This document shows positions 39,227 through 50,800 of a DNA stretch of 57,456 nt, piece after piece (the stretch's first letter is position 1; each line of letters opens with the position of its first letter). Source of the DNA: Chrysomallon squamiferum (Eukaryota > Mollusca > Gastropoda > Neomphalida > Peltospiridae); NCBI GenBank assembly GCA_012295275.1, contig CM022668.1:10408506-10465961 (forward strand), read 5' to 3'. Under the pieces are notes generated by a model. The model had not been told where the DNA came from. It searched no databases and saw only the letters and a list, made by a program, of their open reading frames with translations. A program made the position numbers and the translations under genes.

Positions 39227-39758
39227 TACTATTCAGATCATACAGTATGTCAAACAGCACACAAGTTAAACACGCGAACAAGAAGCAGTATCTACGTTGC
39301 TAAGCGATGTGTTGTTGCTAATGAATGTACAAATGAACACGTTGGTTGCCAGGATACGAGTGACCCGTGGGAGAAGGTAAGATTATTTGTTTAGTCTTTA
39401 TAAGTGTGACGTCATTTAAACATTTTAATCGAAACACTTAAATGTCATATTCTAGTTTATGAACATGAAGATGCTGAGAGTTAACCCATTCTTTTTAATT
39501 TTCTTTTTCCTTTTTTTAACCCTTTGTTTTCTTTTAATTTATTATAATTATTATTATTATTATATTATTTTATTTACTATTTATTTATTTATTATGGTGT
39601 TTTTGGGGGGGGTTTTGTTGTGTTTTTTTTATATTTGTTTGTGGATAGTTTCTATAGTAAAGGTTTGTTAAGTTTGAATATATTCACCTTCTATTTCTTC
39701 TTCATGTTTGGTGTTTTGAATTCATTAAATGGCGTAATGCTTTACTTTCATTTTTTTC

Positions 39759-39789
<31 letters not shown>

Positions 39790-40371
39790 AGCTAGCTTTT
39801 CAAAATATGTTTTTTCCTTTTATTTTTCTTCTCCTTTCTGTGCTTATGCCTTATCTCAAACATTTCTGACCTTATTGACGTAAAGGTGGACAGCTCTATG
39901 ACGAAATTAACATAATTACCAATTTATGGGAAGTACAGATCTTTAGCTGGTGAATAGGAAAAAGAAAATATTTAACAAGGTGTAAGTTTATACCTAGATA
40001 CACCTAAAGCGTTTTGTTAAATGAATGCAAGCATTGGGTAGTGTATTAGTTTGGGTTTTCAGCTTAAAAATCTAATGATAAAAATAACATCATAACGTCA
40101 CGTAAAACGTTTTTTTGTTATTTTTTTTTATTTTTTTATTTATTTATTTATTTTTTATTTTTTTTATTTTTTTCAGATTTGTGTTTCGTGTTGTGACTCT
40201 CCTTACTGCAATATTGAAGTTCCTTACAACCCGACGTCTGCGATTTCGCTCTCTTCCGTGATCCCTCGGCAAGTATCGAGCTCGGAAGCTCTCGGGAGTC
40301 AAACTCTCCATTTCGTCATCTTTATGTCCGGTCACTGGCTGATGCTATCGTTCCTCGGGTGCACGGGGTGA
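37382..40371 (+). CDS. Ly6/uPAR-type secreted or GPI-anchored three-finger protein (4 coding exons)
   Basis: Joining 37382-37487, 38464-38544, 39237-39376 and 40177-40371 gives a continuous frame of 173 residues with consensus GT-AG sites and matching phases (1, 1, 0). The order is a hydrophobic N-terminal segment (signal peptide), a cysteine-rich domain opening with ITCYTCG and closing with CCDSPYCN (the Ly6 CC-x4-CN hallmark), and a hydrophobic C-terminus that fits a GPI-anchor signal. Twelve cysteines are present in the domain, where ten is usual for the family. Ly6/uPAR proteins act at the cell surface or extracellularly as receptor modulators; the partner here is unknown. The gene sits between the two STAND-ankyrin copies but shares no sequence with them. 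Its introns are largely microsatellite. Confidence 0.8.
37494..38325. repeat. ~830-base polypyrimidine (CT)n compound tract in Ly6 intron
   Basis: A nearly uninterrupted pyrimidine strand made of (CT)n with variant TTTCTC, CTAT, CTGT and TTAACC interruptions. It begins seven bases after the exon donor and fills most of the intron (37488-38463). Serine/leucine-rich or Arg/Glu-rich frames across it on either strand are artefacts. Confidence 0.95.
38464..38544 (+). CDS. Ly6-type gene, first cysteine-rich exon
   Basis: Acceptor TTTATTTTCAG, donor GTAAGT, phase 1 to phase 1. It encodes the domain opening ITCYTCG and two further cysteines (NKEC, DITC). Confidence 0.8.
38560..38835. repeat. (TTTA)n/(TTTG)n-rich intron DNA
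   Basis: Irregular TTTA and TTTG tetranucleotide repeats fill the first part of this Ly6 intron. No exon seen. Confidence 0.85.
38920..39233. repeat. (TTA)n/(CTA)n trinucleotide repeat
   Basis: Interrupted (TTA)n with two (CTA)n blocks, ending directly in the acceptor TTACTATTCAG of the next Ly6 exon, so the microsatellite forms part of the splice-site upstream region. Confidence 0.9.
39237..39376 (+). CDS. Ly6-type gene, second cysteine-rich exon
   Basis: Acceptor CTATTCAG, donor GTAAGA, entering in phase 1 and leaving in phase 0. It encodes four cysteines (HTVC, AKRC, ANEC, VGC) in about 46 residues, corresponding to fingers 2-3 of the domain. Confidence 0.8.
39377..40176. other. Ly6 intron, T-rich, no exon seen
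   Basis: Long poly-T tracts (about 39763-39789 and 40130-40173) and short TTA repeats. The last T-tract serves as the acceptor's pyrimidine tract. Confidence 0.7.
40177..40371 (+). CDS. Ly6-type gene, last coding exon with CC-x4-CN motif
   Basis: Acceptor TTTTTTTCAG, phase 0. It opens ICVSCCDSPYCN, followed by a Ser-rich spacer and a hydrophobic tail near residues 150-173 (LHFVIF, WLMLSFLG) that suits a GPI-attachment signal. TGA at 40369-40371. Confidence 0.8.
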   Translation: MCVSCCDSPYCNIEVPYNPTSAISLSSVIPRQVSSSEALGSQTLHFVIFMSGHWLMLSFLGCTG

Positions 40372-40529
40372 CCAGTAGAGCGGTCAAGACATTGCGACAT
40401 ACGCAGCTGACCGCGCTTTAACGATAAAGGTCAAGGTTAACTTAACTAAAGGACCGTTTATGTGAAGAATGGTCTTCTGTTGTATACTGCATTACTATGG
40501 AGCATGGAGCGTTCAACGATTGTATACAA

Positions 40530-41510
40530 TACTACTGGATCATTATCAGTTACGCTCTCGCATGAAACTGTGAAGCGATGGTATAAGAATCATTATGTTT
40601 ATTGAAATTACGAAGATCGGTTGTTGCCAAAAAATGTCACTGTGTGTATCTGTGTTATAAACGTAAAATGAATAATGTATTTATTTAAAGTGGTGAAAGG
40701 ATTATATTGTTACTATAATACGGATGAAGATTTCTTATTTCCGAAAAACGTTACATAGAGTAACACTTATATAATGGTTGACTGATCATGTATTTCTTGT
40801 ATGTACAATCATTTCCAAAGACATTCCCATACGTAACAGTGATGAAAGGTTGATATTATTATTATACGCTCGGACACTGGTTTTTAGCCAAATATTAACC
40901 AGAATAACAATGATATAGTCATAAAGGGATCATTCAGTTATTGTATGTTCGATCATTACCAGCAATGTTTCATAATAAACGGATCAGATAATTTATTTCA
41001 TGTACAAATTTATAATATTCCCTAGTTACATTGGCAAAATGGAATATAAAAATATAGTACTTAAGACTACTAGAATGTTCCATAATAAAACACGTTTCTG
41101 TTTTACAGTTATGTGGATAATATTAAAATAAATGTTATAATATCTGCTGGATCATTACCAGGAATTTTCCATTCCATAACACGGATCTGTTCTGCAGTGG
41201 TAAACAGATCATGCATTGATATCATGATCGTGGAACATTACCAGGAAGGTATGTCTATAAAAAGCATGGTATCTGATTGCTACCAGGAAAAAATATTTTC
41301 ATAAAGCATACGACAGCAGATGGTAACCAGGATCGCATATATATCTTATAACACAAGATCCTGGATCATTATCAGGATGACATTTTTGAAGCATGTATAA
41401 TATTGGATAATTACAAGGATTCTATATTTACAAGTACATACCGGATCATGTATTTATAACACATACAAAAATGGATCTTAAGCAGGATCATATTATAACA
41501 TATATTATAT
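40530..41510. repeat. Degenerate repeat with GGATCATTACCAGGA core
   Basis: The core appears in varied forms near 40537, 40925, 40952, 41148, 41233, 41320, 41351, 41404 and 41472, spaced unevenly by about 30-200 bases and often followed by TTCATAA/TATAACA. It covers the region 3' of the Ly6-type stop codon, and part of it may be 3' UTR. It does not look coding. Confidence 0.55.
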
Positions 41511-41520
41511 CGGATCTTTA

Positions 41521-42195
41521 GCTCTACTGACTCTGTACCAGTTGTAATTCAGGATGGCATTGCCTTCCGTAGGGAAGATCTCATGACTTGCCATGAAGAA
41601 GCGGATGTAATAATCATACAGCAGATGGTTAAAGCAGCTGAAAGTGGCGTGAAAAGAATCAACATCGTATGATAGGACACAGACGTTTTTGTCCTCTTGC
41701 TGCACTTCTACGCAAAGTTGAACCTGACCTGTCGTCTTACAGTGGAAGGACCAAGTGCTGAACGAACTACTATAGACATCGGGGCAACTGCAAATGAACA
41801 TGGACACCTGCTTTCACAACTGCCAGCCGCCCATGCCCTCTCAGGCTTTGACACTGTGGCTCAGTGCTTCGGAGTAGGAAAAAGCACCATCATCAAAGTC
41901 CTTAAGAGTGGTGTAGAACTGCTCAAATTGGACGTATTATCTGAGGACATAGATGACTCATTGAAGAAGCGACAACATTCATGGCTGCCTGCTACGGGGT
42001 CCAAAGCTTAGTGACATCGAACATGTCTGAGGAGAAGTCTGGTCGCGAAAGATGGTTAGAACAAATTTGACAAAGGCTCCAGAGCTTAAGTCACTTCCAC
42101 CTTCTAAAGAGACATTCGAAGAGAACGTAAAGCGGGCGCACACCCGACGGGTTGATGACTGTGACAATGTTGTTGAAAGTGACTTGTTTGACGAC
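41521..42195 (+). pseudogene. Decayed transposon-type ORF (AHALSGxDTVAQCFG family)
   Basis: Fragments read DTDVFVLLLHF, IDIGATANEH, AHALSGFDTVAQCFGVGK and LTKAPELKSLPP in order. These match my recollection of a widely dispersed, high-copy invertebrate ORF family usually annotated as uncharacterised or next to Tesmin/TSO1-like CXC domains. Two consecutive in-frame stops lie at 41670-41675. Frame changes near 41980 and near 42067 leave the order of blocks intact. It is therefore a dead copy. No terminal repeats were found, and the element class is not established. Confidence 0.55.
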
Positions 42196-42448
42196 TGAGT
42201 CAAATCAGTAATGGCAACATGCATCAGGGGATGTTCTGTAACGATTCGGATATACACTGAAGTTGAATTTTGCATATTTTGCAGAAAATATTGGTGTGAT
42301 CAATACTGTAATGGTTTAATCTGATTCTTTGCCCCTAAAAACATGTGTATAGACACTAAAATTATTTTGATACCATGTGTAGTTACTGAGATATTGACGA
42401 AAACGAGATTTGCAGTAATGGCAGCCTTAATATGCCTATACAGCATAT

Positions 42449-43528
42449 ATTATCCCGACATGTTCACACTTTTGACAAATTAAAAATATTTTAAATTAAA
42501 TAAAATAAAATTAAATTAAATTAATAATTTTAAATAAATACAATACGTTTGCTTATGCCCCAAACGCTAAATTTCAAATATTATCTTAACTGAATCAATA
42601 CGTTAGTAATTTGAACCTTCAAACTATGATATTTTTACTTAAAATGGACCTTTTTCGTTAACAGTTTCCAGAGTCTGTTATCTCAGCAAAGGATGAAACA
42701 TCTTTCATAGTGATGGATATTAGAAAGCGATATCTGAAATTTATTTTCATCTTCATCATCTTTTGATCTTTTGTTTAATGTTGTCAATAATGTGACATTG
42801 ATCTGATCTGAAGTCAGACATTTAGAACTGTTATTAAATAAGAAATAGATGATTTTTAACAGAAAATATTCAATTTCTAATACGGAATTCTGAGTGTCGT
42901 ACTGCACCATAATAATGTAATTACTGCTTTGTTGTAACAAAACAACAGTACAAAGTTTATTTTATTTCGTTTTATCCATTGTTAGCTTTAATGTAACAGC
43001 TGAACTGAGTAATTACAAAGTCATCACTAGAGCGTTTTGTGTGTCTCCTTTATACCAGACGTGAATATCATTGTACCAACCAAACTACACAGCAAAGGAA
43101 TAATTTACAACAACAACAACAAAATTGTAAGCACTCACATTTTATGAAATTCCCTGTTAACATAATCAACAGCTTTCTTTCTGCTGAATCCCGCGTTTTT
43201 TTTCTCAGCACACAAGCGGATCAACCCAATATTTCAACACAGAAAGTCAATGATTTTCATTATTTCAATTTCATCTTTAGATTTGTCTTTCATTTTTGGG
43301 CAAAAATACCAAGTTTCTCCATTCATAAAACTAAAATATTACAAATAAAAGAATAATTAAATTTTTTTGACAAATTAAAAAATATATTCATATAGTTTAA
43401 CACTTATTATGTTAAAAACAGTTTAAAAAAAATGTATATGATCCTAACTTTATAATTCTTATATAATCCTGATTATTGTTATAATACTCACAACCATAAT
43501 TATTTTCATTATAATTACTACTATGATG

Positions 43529-43582
<54 letters not shown>

Positions 43583-45134
43583 GTTATTATTATTATTATC
43601 ATCATCCTCATTAGTAGTATCATCATAACCTACATAAAATTGCTATTAAGACTGGGTATAAGGGGAAACAATCTGTGAACAAAGAAGGAAGTGAAAGTTC
43701 GAGAAGAACTTAGTAAACGATTGTGTTTTCAGTTAAGAAAAAGGTGAGAATAATTTAGTCACCGTTACTTTTGTAACACTTGAGGTAATTTCTACATTGG
43801 TAAACATTCTTGATCCACATTTTTTAGAATATGGAGGTATTTCGATTTATCAGTTCAGTTATTTATATTTGAGCGCCAGGAACACGGAACTATAAATAGA
43901 TATACCGGCACTTTGTGTTTATAACAACTGTCGCAAGAAAATGTAATCAGGTGCATAAAACAGTTTATATTCTACTAGGTACTCGTTTTTATATTTAATA
44001 TTCAGTAGTAAACTGTACTTTGTACCGTAGTTCTGAATTGGGAAAACGTTTATTTTATATATATTAACAGAAAATCTCCAAACTCTAATAGGGAATTTTG
44101 AGTGTCAACCTGACCTACAATAATGTAATTACTGCTTTGTTGTGACAAAACAACAGTACAAAATCTAGATTTATTTCGTTTTTACCTTTATTTCCTGTAT
44201 GTACCAGTTCCACTGAGTAATTACGAAGTCATCACTGGATCCTTTTGTGGCTCTCTTTTATACCAGACATGAATATCATTGTACCAACCAAACTACTCAG
44301 CAAATGAATAATTTACAACAACAACAACAAAATGTTAACCACTCACATTTTATGAAATTCCCTGTTAATATAATCAACAGCTTTCTTTCTGCTGAATCCC
44401 TCGTTTTTTTCTCAGCACACAAGCGGATCAAACCAATATTTCAACAAAGAAAGTCAATGATTTTCATTCTTTCAGTTTCATCTTTATTTTTAATTTTCAT
44501 TGTCATTGTCCGGTAAAAATGCCAAGTTTCTCTATTGACACAAATAAACAGGTTACCAAAAAAAAATATGTATATATATGTATATATATAGATAGATAGA
44601 TATATTAACAAATTCAGAATTAAAAAATTCAAAGACTTAATTAATATTTAAGGAGATCAATGTTCGAGAAGTATTTAGTAAACAATTGTGTTTTTAGTCA
44701 AGAAAAAGGTGAGAATAATTTACTTACCGTTGCCTTTGTAAACTTCTACATTTGTAATTTCTATATTCGTAAATATTCTTGATCCACATGATTTAAAATA
44801 TGGAGGTATTTGGATTTATCCATTCAGGTGTTCACCCTTGAAACATGGAAGTATTAATAGATACACAGAAACTTTATGTTTATAACAAATGTGACAAAAA
44901 AATTTAAATAGGTACATAAAATTGTATACATGCTAACAACAATTCTTTTCATATTAATATTTAGTAGTAATCTGTCTTCCGATTAGAACTTTGTACAATA
45001 GTTTGGACTTGAGAAAACTTGTAAAGGCATGTTCACACTGTGCCGTAATTTCTAACGATTCAGAGACATTCAACGAATTTATATTTATTTTTATTTGTAT
45101 TTTTATGTTTACGCTTTATTTAATTTTTATTTAT

Positions 45135-45166
<32 letters not shown>

Positions 45167-45600
45167 ATTTTTTTCAAAACAGGATTTATTTATAGTCAAT
45201 TATATTGTAATATCTATGTATTCCAGGTAATTATGCTTGAAATAAAACCGATAAGTGCTATTTCGTATGTATCTATTTGCTCACAGGTTGTATCCCGACA
45301 TGTTCACACTTATGAGAAATTAAACACAATTAATGTTTAAAAAAAAAATAGCATACAAATTTGCTTATGTCTGGAACGCATAAATTTTAAATAGTATCTT
45401 CATTGAAGCAATACATTTATAATTTGGATCTTCAGACTTTGATATTTTTAGTTAAAATGGACATTTTTATTTAACTGTTTTCAGAGTCTGATATCTCTGC
45501 AAAAGATGAACCAATTTCTGTAATGTTGGTGTTGCTGGATATTAGGAGACCATATCTGAAATTTATCATTGTACAAATATCTTCCTTGTATTACATTACG
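42449..45600. repeat. AT-rich array family upstream of gene copy B
   Basis: Begins abruptly at the CCCGACATGTTCACAC landmark (42453) and repeats the order seen at 18600-22000, including the CAA-rich block (43108 and 44318), the TTATTATCATC block (43520-43625) and the AGGCATGTTCACACTGTG block (45026). About two shortened units. It places the same repeat family directly upstream of both STAND genes. No gene supported. Confidence 0.8.
43520..43605. repeat. (TTA)n microsatellite
   Basis: Near-perfect TTA run within the AT-rich unit, longer than at the matching site 19560-19610. Confidence 0.9.
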
Positions 45601-45624
45601 AATTGGTGTTATGTTGTTTTGTAG

Positions 45625-46027
45625 ATGCTTCGCAAAGAGAACGCTGTCGTGCACAAAAGAACAGACACTTCTGATGTGAATGATTCAAAACAGAATCCAG
45701 GGAGTGTCAAACTTTCATCTAGAAAACGAAAGAGAAACTGGAGCACCACTGACTTCAACGAAGTAGATGATTATGACACACGTGATGTTAAAAAGTCAGT
45801 ATGTCATAAAGATAACGGAATTCAGAGCAGGGTACTCAGACATAATCAACTTGAGAATGCAAACTCTACCCACCAGCCAAACAGAAAACTGCACAAGAAG
45901 TGCACTGTTCAGAACTCTGGTTTCGTTCAACGATCATCTTCAGCAGAGAAAACTGGCCTAGTATATGTTCCTGCTCCTATTCCACAAGTAATGATGGGAC
46001 AACAGTTAGCCAGATTGCTTGATGCAG
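45625..46027 (+). CDS. Coding exon with basic N-terminal segment; probable zinc-finger-gene exon upstream of copy B
   Basis: It follows a strong acceptor (GTTGTTTTGTAG) whose AG abuts an ATG, and stays open for 134 codons to donor GTATGT (phase 1). The product has an NLS-like SSRKRKRNW, is rich in Ser/Asn/Lys, and ends VPAPIPQVMMGQQLARLLDA. The phase fits two downstream partners equally: the STAND exon at 46517 and the zinc-finger exon at 52480. Composition and style match the zinc-finger exon better (inference). No counterpart exists before copy A. I do not recognise the protein family. Confidence 0.6.
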
Positions 46028-46173
46028 GTATGTACTGTTTGACTGTGATACAGATACAACACTTGATATGTTGCCAGATAACATTGTGAGTCATTCAGTA
46101 AGTTTATATCTTTATTATGTCTGTCACCATCAATCTCACTTTAGTTAAGAAATTTTGCTACTTATACATTTCC

Positions 46174-46174
<1 letters not shown>

Positions 46175-46211
<37 letters not shown>

Positions 46212-46260
46212 CTGTGTGTGTGGATGTGTTTGTGTGTCTGTGTATATATGTGTATAGATG
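46175..46260. repeat. (GT)n microsatellite, copy B side
   Basis: A perfect GT run to about 46209, then irregular. Equivalent of 23713-23800. Confidence 0.9.
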
Positions 46261-46516
46261 TATAAAAGGAATACAGAAATATGTAAATAGTACATATTTA
46301 AATGTATTCATTGCCTAAACTTTGAAATACTGCTGCTGTACCTTTTTCTGTTTACCTGCACTTTCTATATTGTGGAATTATTTGCCTAATATAATGAGCT
46401 TTTTTCATTATCATGAATTAACATTTAAAAAGGCAGATTGCATCTAAGTGTGAAAGCATTTTTAATGGTTCATTCATTCCTTTTTCAATCATTCAGACTT
46501 TATCTGCTTGTTGTAG

Positions 46517-46642
46517 GAAATATGTCAGAACAACATTCAAGAAGGGATATGATGTGTGTACTCGATGATACATCAGATCTGAAAGAAAACATGACAGTGG
46601 GGTGCAATAATCAAGGAAGAAAAAAGAAAATCAGGACTAAAA
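46517..46642 (+). CDS. STAND-ankyrin gene copy B, N-terminal exon
   Basis: Same 126-base length, acceptor (TTGTTGTAG), donor (GTAAAT) and phase 1/1 as the copy A exon. ATG at 46522. It encodes MSEQHSRRD and ends with a Lys/Arg-rich stretch. If preceded by the exon 45625-46027, the junction codon is Gly and the frame stays open. Confidence 0.65.
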
Positions 46643-46754
46643 GTAAATAGTAGTTTTATTTTTGAAAATAAAATAAAATCAATAAAGTAATCAATGGAAA
46701 AGCAAATTGAAGAATAAAGGACTTTTTAAATTGAACCTTTAAATGTGATATTTT

Positions 46755-47062
46755 AAATAATAATAATAAGAAGAAGAAGAAGAATGACAATAATGACAGT
46801 AACAACAACAGAATCAATAATACTAATAATATTTATTAGAATGTAGTCATTAGACCTAAAGATGGAAAGATGGAAAGTAAATGGTGGTTTTATTTCTGTA
46901 ATCAAGTGAATAAGAAAGGAGTTTGAATAATAATAATAACAATAATAATAATAATAATTATAATAATAATAATGACAACAACAACAATAATAACAGTAAT
47001 AATAATAATAATAATAATAATGACAATAACAAGAATAATAATAATAATTATTATTATTATTA
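46755..47062. repeat. (AAT)n-rich intron DNA
   Basis: AAT/AAC/AAG trinucleotide repeats, then ATTATT and GTTGTT. The Asn-rich frame across it is an artefact. Part matches 24195-24310 in copy A. Confidence 0.85.
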
Positions 47063-47205
47063 TTGTTGTTGTTGTTTTGAAATCCTGTTAATGTTTATTA
47101 ATCATAGTAATAATAATATATATTTGTGTCTGCTTGTGTCTTTTTCTCTCTGTTTCATTATATGTTAAAAATAGCCATTTGAATAATATTTATACTTCTT
47201 TGCAG

Positions 47206-47238
47206 AAAAAGAAACAGAAAAATTCGCCAACATGAAAC
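47206..47238 (+). CDS. STAND-ankyrin gene copy B, 33-base micro-exon
   Basis: Acceptor TTTGCAG, donor GTGAGT, phase 1/1, encoding about 11 residues (KETEKFANMKR type). Conserved with 24430-24462 and with the orphan 23359-23391. Confidence 0.65.
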
Positions 47239-47488
47239 GTGAGTATATGAATTCTTGCATTCTTTTTTATGTTAATTGTGTTGCATCAACTTGTATATAA
47301 CAGACATTTAGTCAGTGTTAAAAAAGGAAATGAAATTAAAATGTTAAAAGAAGAACGAAACATTTCTTTATACTTATTAAACCACGCTGTGTCAAATCAT
47401 AACAAACAATGGAAAAATTCAATCACAGTCGCAGAAAATTGTTATTTAGAGTAACGCTCACATTTCCAGCAAGAGTGGTTCGAGATAG

Positions 47489-47669
47489 TGTCCTTTTAGT
47501 TTTGACAATTTTGACAAAAATGGGCGAAGGTGCCACTATATATATATATAACAACATTTCTCGAAATCTTGTGAATTCATCTGTATAGAAATAATTCTAG
47601 ATTGGCCGATTGTTTGCTGAGCTATTGCTGACAGCCCATTTTGGTCAAAACTGTGAAAATTGACCGAAC
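47489..47669. mobile_element. MITE-like inverted repeat, copy B intron
   Basis: Shorter and more eroded version of 24722-25008. The left arm contains TTTTGACAATTTTGACAAA and the right arm CCCATTTTGGTCAAAACTG. The centre has a (TA)n run and the CTTGTGAATTCATC block. Confidence 0.55.
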
Positions 47670-47841
47670 AATGTATCGATAGTAGCCTGTGAGATCATTC
47701 TGAAAGTGGATAACGTGTTTTTCTGATAAAACAAACGGGTGACGTTTCATCAACTACAATTAATATTATTATTACAACTGTTTCTACAACTACGACTACA
47801 ACAATAACTTTTAACATTAATAATCCTCTCATATTTTAAAG

Positions 47842-50800
47842 GCAATGCTTCAACTCGAATTCAAGACATCAACCCCAACACCTTTGTTCCGATCAGGGCA
47901 TTCAGAATGGCAGAAGAAATAATCGTCAACTTTGGAATTGTCGTCATCATAGGAAGTCCGGGATCAGGGAAGTCAACTCTGAGTTTAAATGTTATGGAAC
48001 AAATTGTAAATCGAGAACAAACTCAGTCTGTTTTGGTGACTCATCCTTCTCAGTTCGAAGATATCCCGAGACCTAAAGATTTGGTCAAGCAGAAACCGAG
48101 AGAAAAGATAATTGTTCTTATCGATGACATTTTTGGTAAGAGCAAACTTGTGTCCGAGTTTCAGAGAGAATGGGAAATGAAATTTGAAACCGTCTTGTCT
48201 TTTGTTGAGTCTGGATTCATGAAGGTGATAATCACGTTTAGGACACAGATATTTTCAGATTGTAAGCAAAGTCTCCGTCAATTTGCCATCTTCAACAAGA
48301 AACATTTAATTGACCTTCATGGCGAAGATATACATCTGACGTCTGAAGAGAAGAGAAACATTCTGGACAGACACCTAAATTCCAGTGGGATACTCATGAA
48401 AGAAGAAGATAAAGACAAAGCAGTACGGGAATCATTTCAAGAACTTGGTTTCCCACAGTGCTGTAATTTTTTCGTGAGCTCAGAGAAGGCTCAGAAGCGT
48501 GGAGTTGAATTCTTTAAAAAGCCTGTAGAATTTCTCAATGATCAGTTCGCCATAATTAAAGAAGATAGGTCGAAGCTAAGTCAGTACCAGTACCTGGTAC
48601 TGCTCACTGTGTTGTTCAAAGAGGGGGTGTTAAAAGATGATTCTCTGGACCCATTCAAAGATTCATCACATATGCTAGCCTTGATAAGTGAACTGAAGCA
48701 CGTGTGTAAAATAAACAGTGATGTTTCGCTAGGTCAGATGAAAGCTTCGGCCAACTCTCTGTGTGGACTGTACTTGACACACAACAACGAGGAGAGAGAA
48801 TACACGTTTATTCACCAATCCATATTTGATACATTATTCCTGCAGTTTATATCAGAGTACCAGAAGAAAGGACTCCTCATGTGTCCGGCGACGTTCCTTC
48901 TTCAGTACATCATTACACCTGGTGTGATTAAGGAAAACGAAGAGGCTGTAACAGTTGAGAGGGAAAACTTTCCAGTTCTTGCTGAAAGGTTTACAGATTT
49001 GTTGATGTCGTCCAGCGCAAGACTTATTCTTTCACATCCATCGTTAAAAGATGAAGAATTCCTTAAATATTTGACAGAGGAATTCTGGAAATCGGTTGTC
49101 CCCAAAAAAGTCTTATCACAAACACTTGAAATAGAAAAAGACACTATCCGCTGTTTTTCTTATGCAGATCATTTCAATACTTTGTGGTTAAGTTTAAAAA
49201 AAACCGGTTGTTATTTCCCAGATATGGAGACAAAGTTACTCGGTCGTGTTCGTAAGAGCATTTCATTATCGACATCGTCAACGACAAGTGTTGCTGTTGC
49301 TGAAGACTGTCGTAGTCTTTCCAGACGTTTTGTGAAAGGTGTCTGCGATTCAACCGACAGTGTTATTACCAACCAGCGCGGCGAAATTCTCGATGTCTCT
49401 TGCTTCACAGGAAACTCTGAAACAACAACATTTCTTTTGAAATGTGGCACTGTTCCAACTGTGACGTCACTAACTGCTGCTGCTCTGTCGAAGACAGACG
49501 ATGTTTCCATATTTAAATTGCTGCTGAAATACAAAAGGAATTTTAATATGAAGGTTGACGATTTCGGATCCATGTTGTATCTGGCGTTAGAAAAAGGAAA
49601 TTGGAAAATTTCACGTTTTCTCATTCATCGACTTTGTCAGTTAGAGACTAGTGAACCGGTTCTTCGTCGCGCTCTCAGACAGTTACTACTGCAGTGTCAC
49701 GAAGGACTCAGAAAAGCACTGCGAAGGAGACATCGACCACTGACACTTCCCAGCAGTGTCGAAATCAGAGCTGGCGATCTCTTCAGACAATTAACAAATC
49801 ACGTTACCGCAGGAAACTCTAAATTCTGTGCTTTTCTGGCCGCTGCACACGATGATGTCGACATTCTGAAAAAAATTATTAGAACCATTCCAGCCTGCAA
49901 GACTTTAGAGAGCCACAGTGAAAACCTATTACACACAGCATCAAGATACGGATGTGTGGAATCAACAGCTTTTCTTGTGAATCTAGGACTTGACATAACT
50001 ACTGTGAACAAAAAGAAGCAGACGCCGTTACATCTAGCAGCTGAGAACAACATCGCTGACGTTGTCGGATACCTGCTACAGAAAGGTGGGGATCCTAACG
50101 CAGCAGACGTCGATGGAAACTCATCTTTACATTTGGCTGTCAGGGCTCAAAATTTAGAATCTGTTGTAAAGTTGGTGGAGGCTGGAGCCAAACTGAATGT
50201 CCGAAGCAAAGCTAGAAACACGCCTCTCCACATCGCAGCAAAACGTAATTCAGTTAAATTTGTGTCATATATGATAGAAAAAGGATCAAAACTGACTTTA
50301 AAAAACAATTTGTCTTTGAGTCCTCTTCATCTGTCTTTACATTATAATAAAACCGACGTCATAAAGTATCTAGTGCGTAGTGGATTCAACCTTAAAGGAC
50401 CCTGTCCTGTAGTTTACAAAGATTTCCAACGATATCCACTAGCGGGATGTTTTGACATAGCTAGTTTTCTTTTCTCCAGACGAGTAGATGTGAAATCTGA
50501 TCTTTTTACCGTTCTCTTACACAGAGCAGTTCGCTGTGGCGAGGTCATGGCAGTCAGGTTTCTCTTGGAAAAAGGCGTTGACACAGAAAGCACGGATGCA
50601 GATGGTAAAACTGTTCTTCACGTCGCGTCACGAACTAGCTTTCTAGCGATAGTAAAATTACTGTTAGAACACAAAGCCAATGTAAACAGTTTAGACAAAG
50701 AACTGTGTACTCCTCTGCACTACGCTTGTCTCAGTGCGGACGTTTTAACAGTGAAAGAACTCTTGAAATCTGGAGCAAAGTCTGGAGTAAAGAACAAGAA

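Noticed and set aside
39021-39233. CRISPR-like or structured repeat array
   Set aside because: It is a trinucleotide microsatellite with no unique spacers, and the window is eukaryotic.
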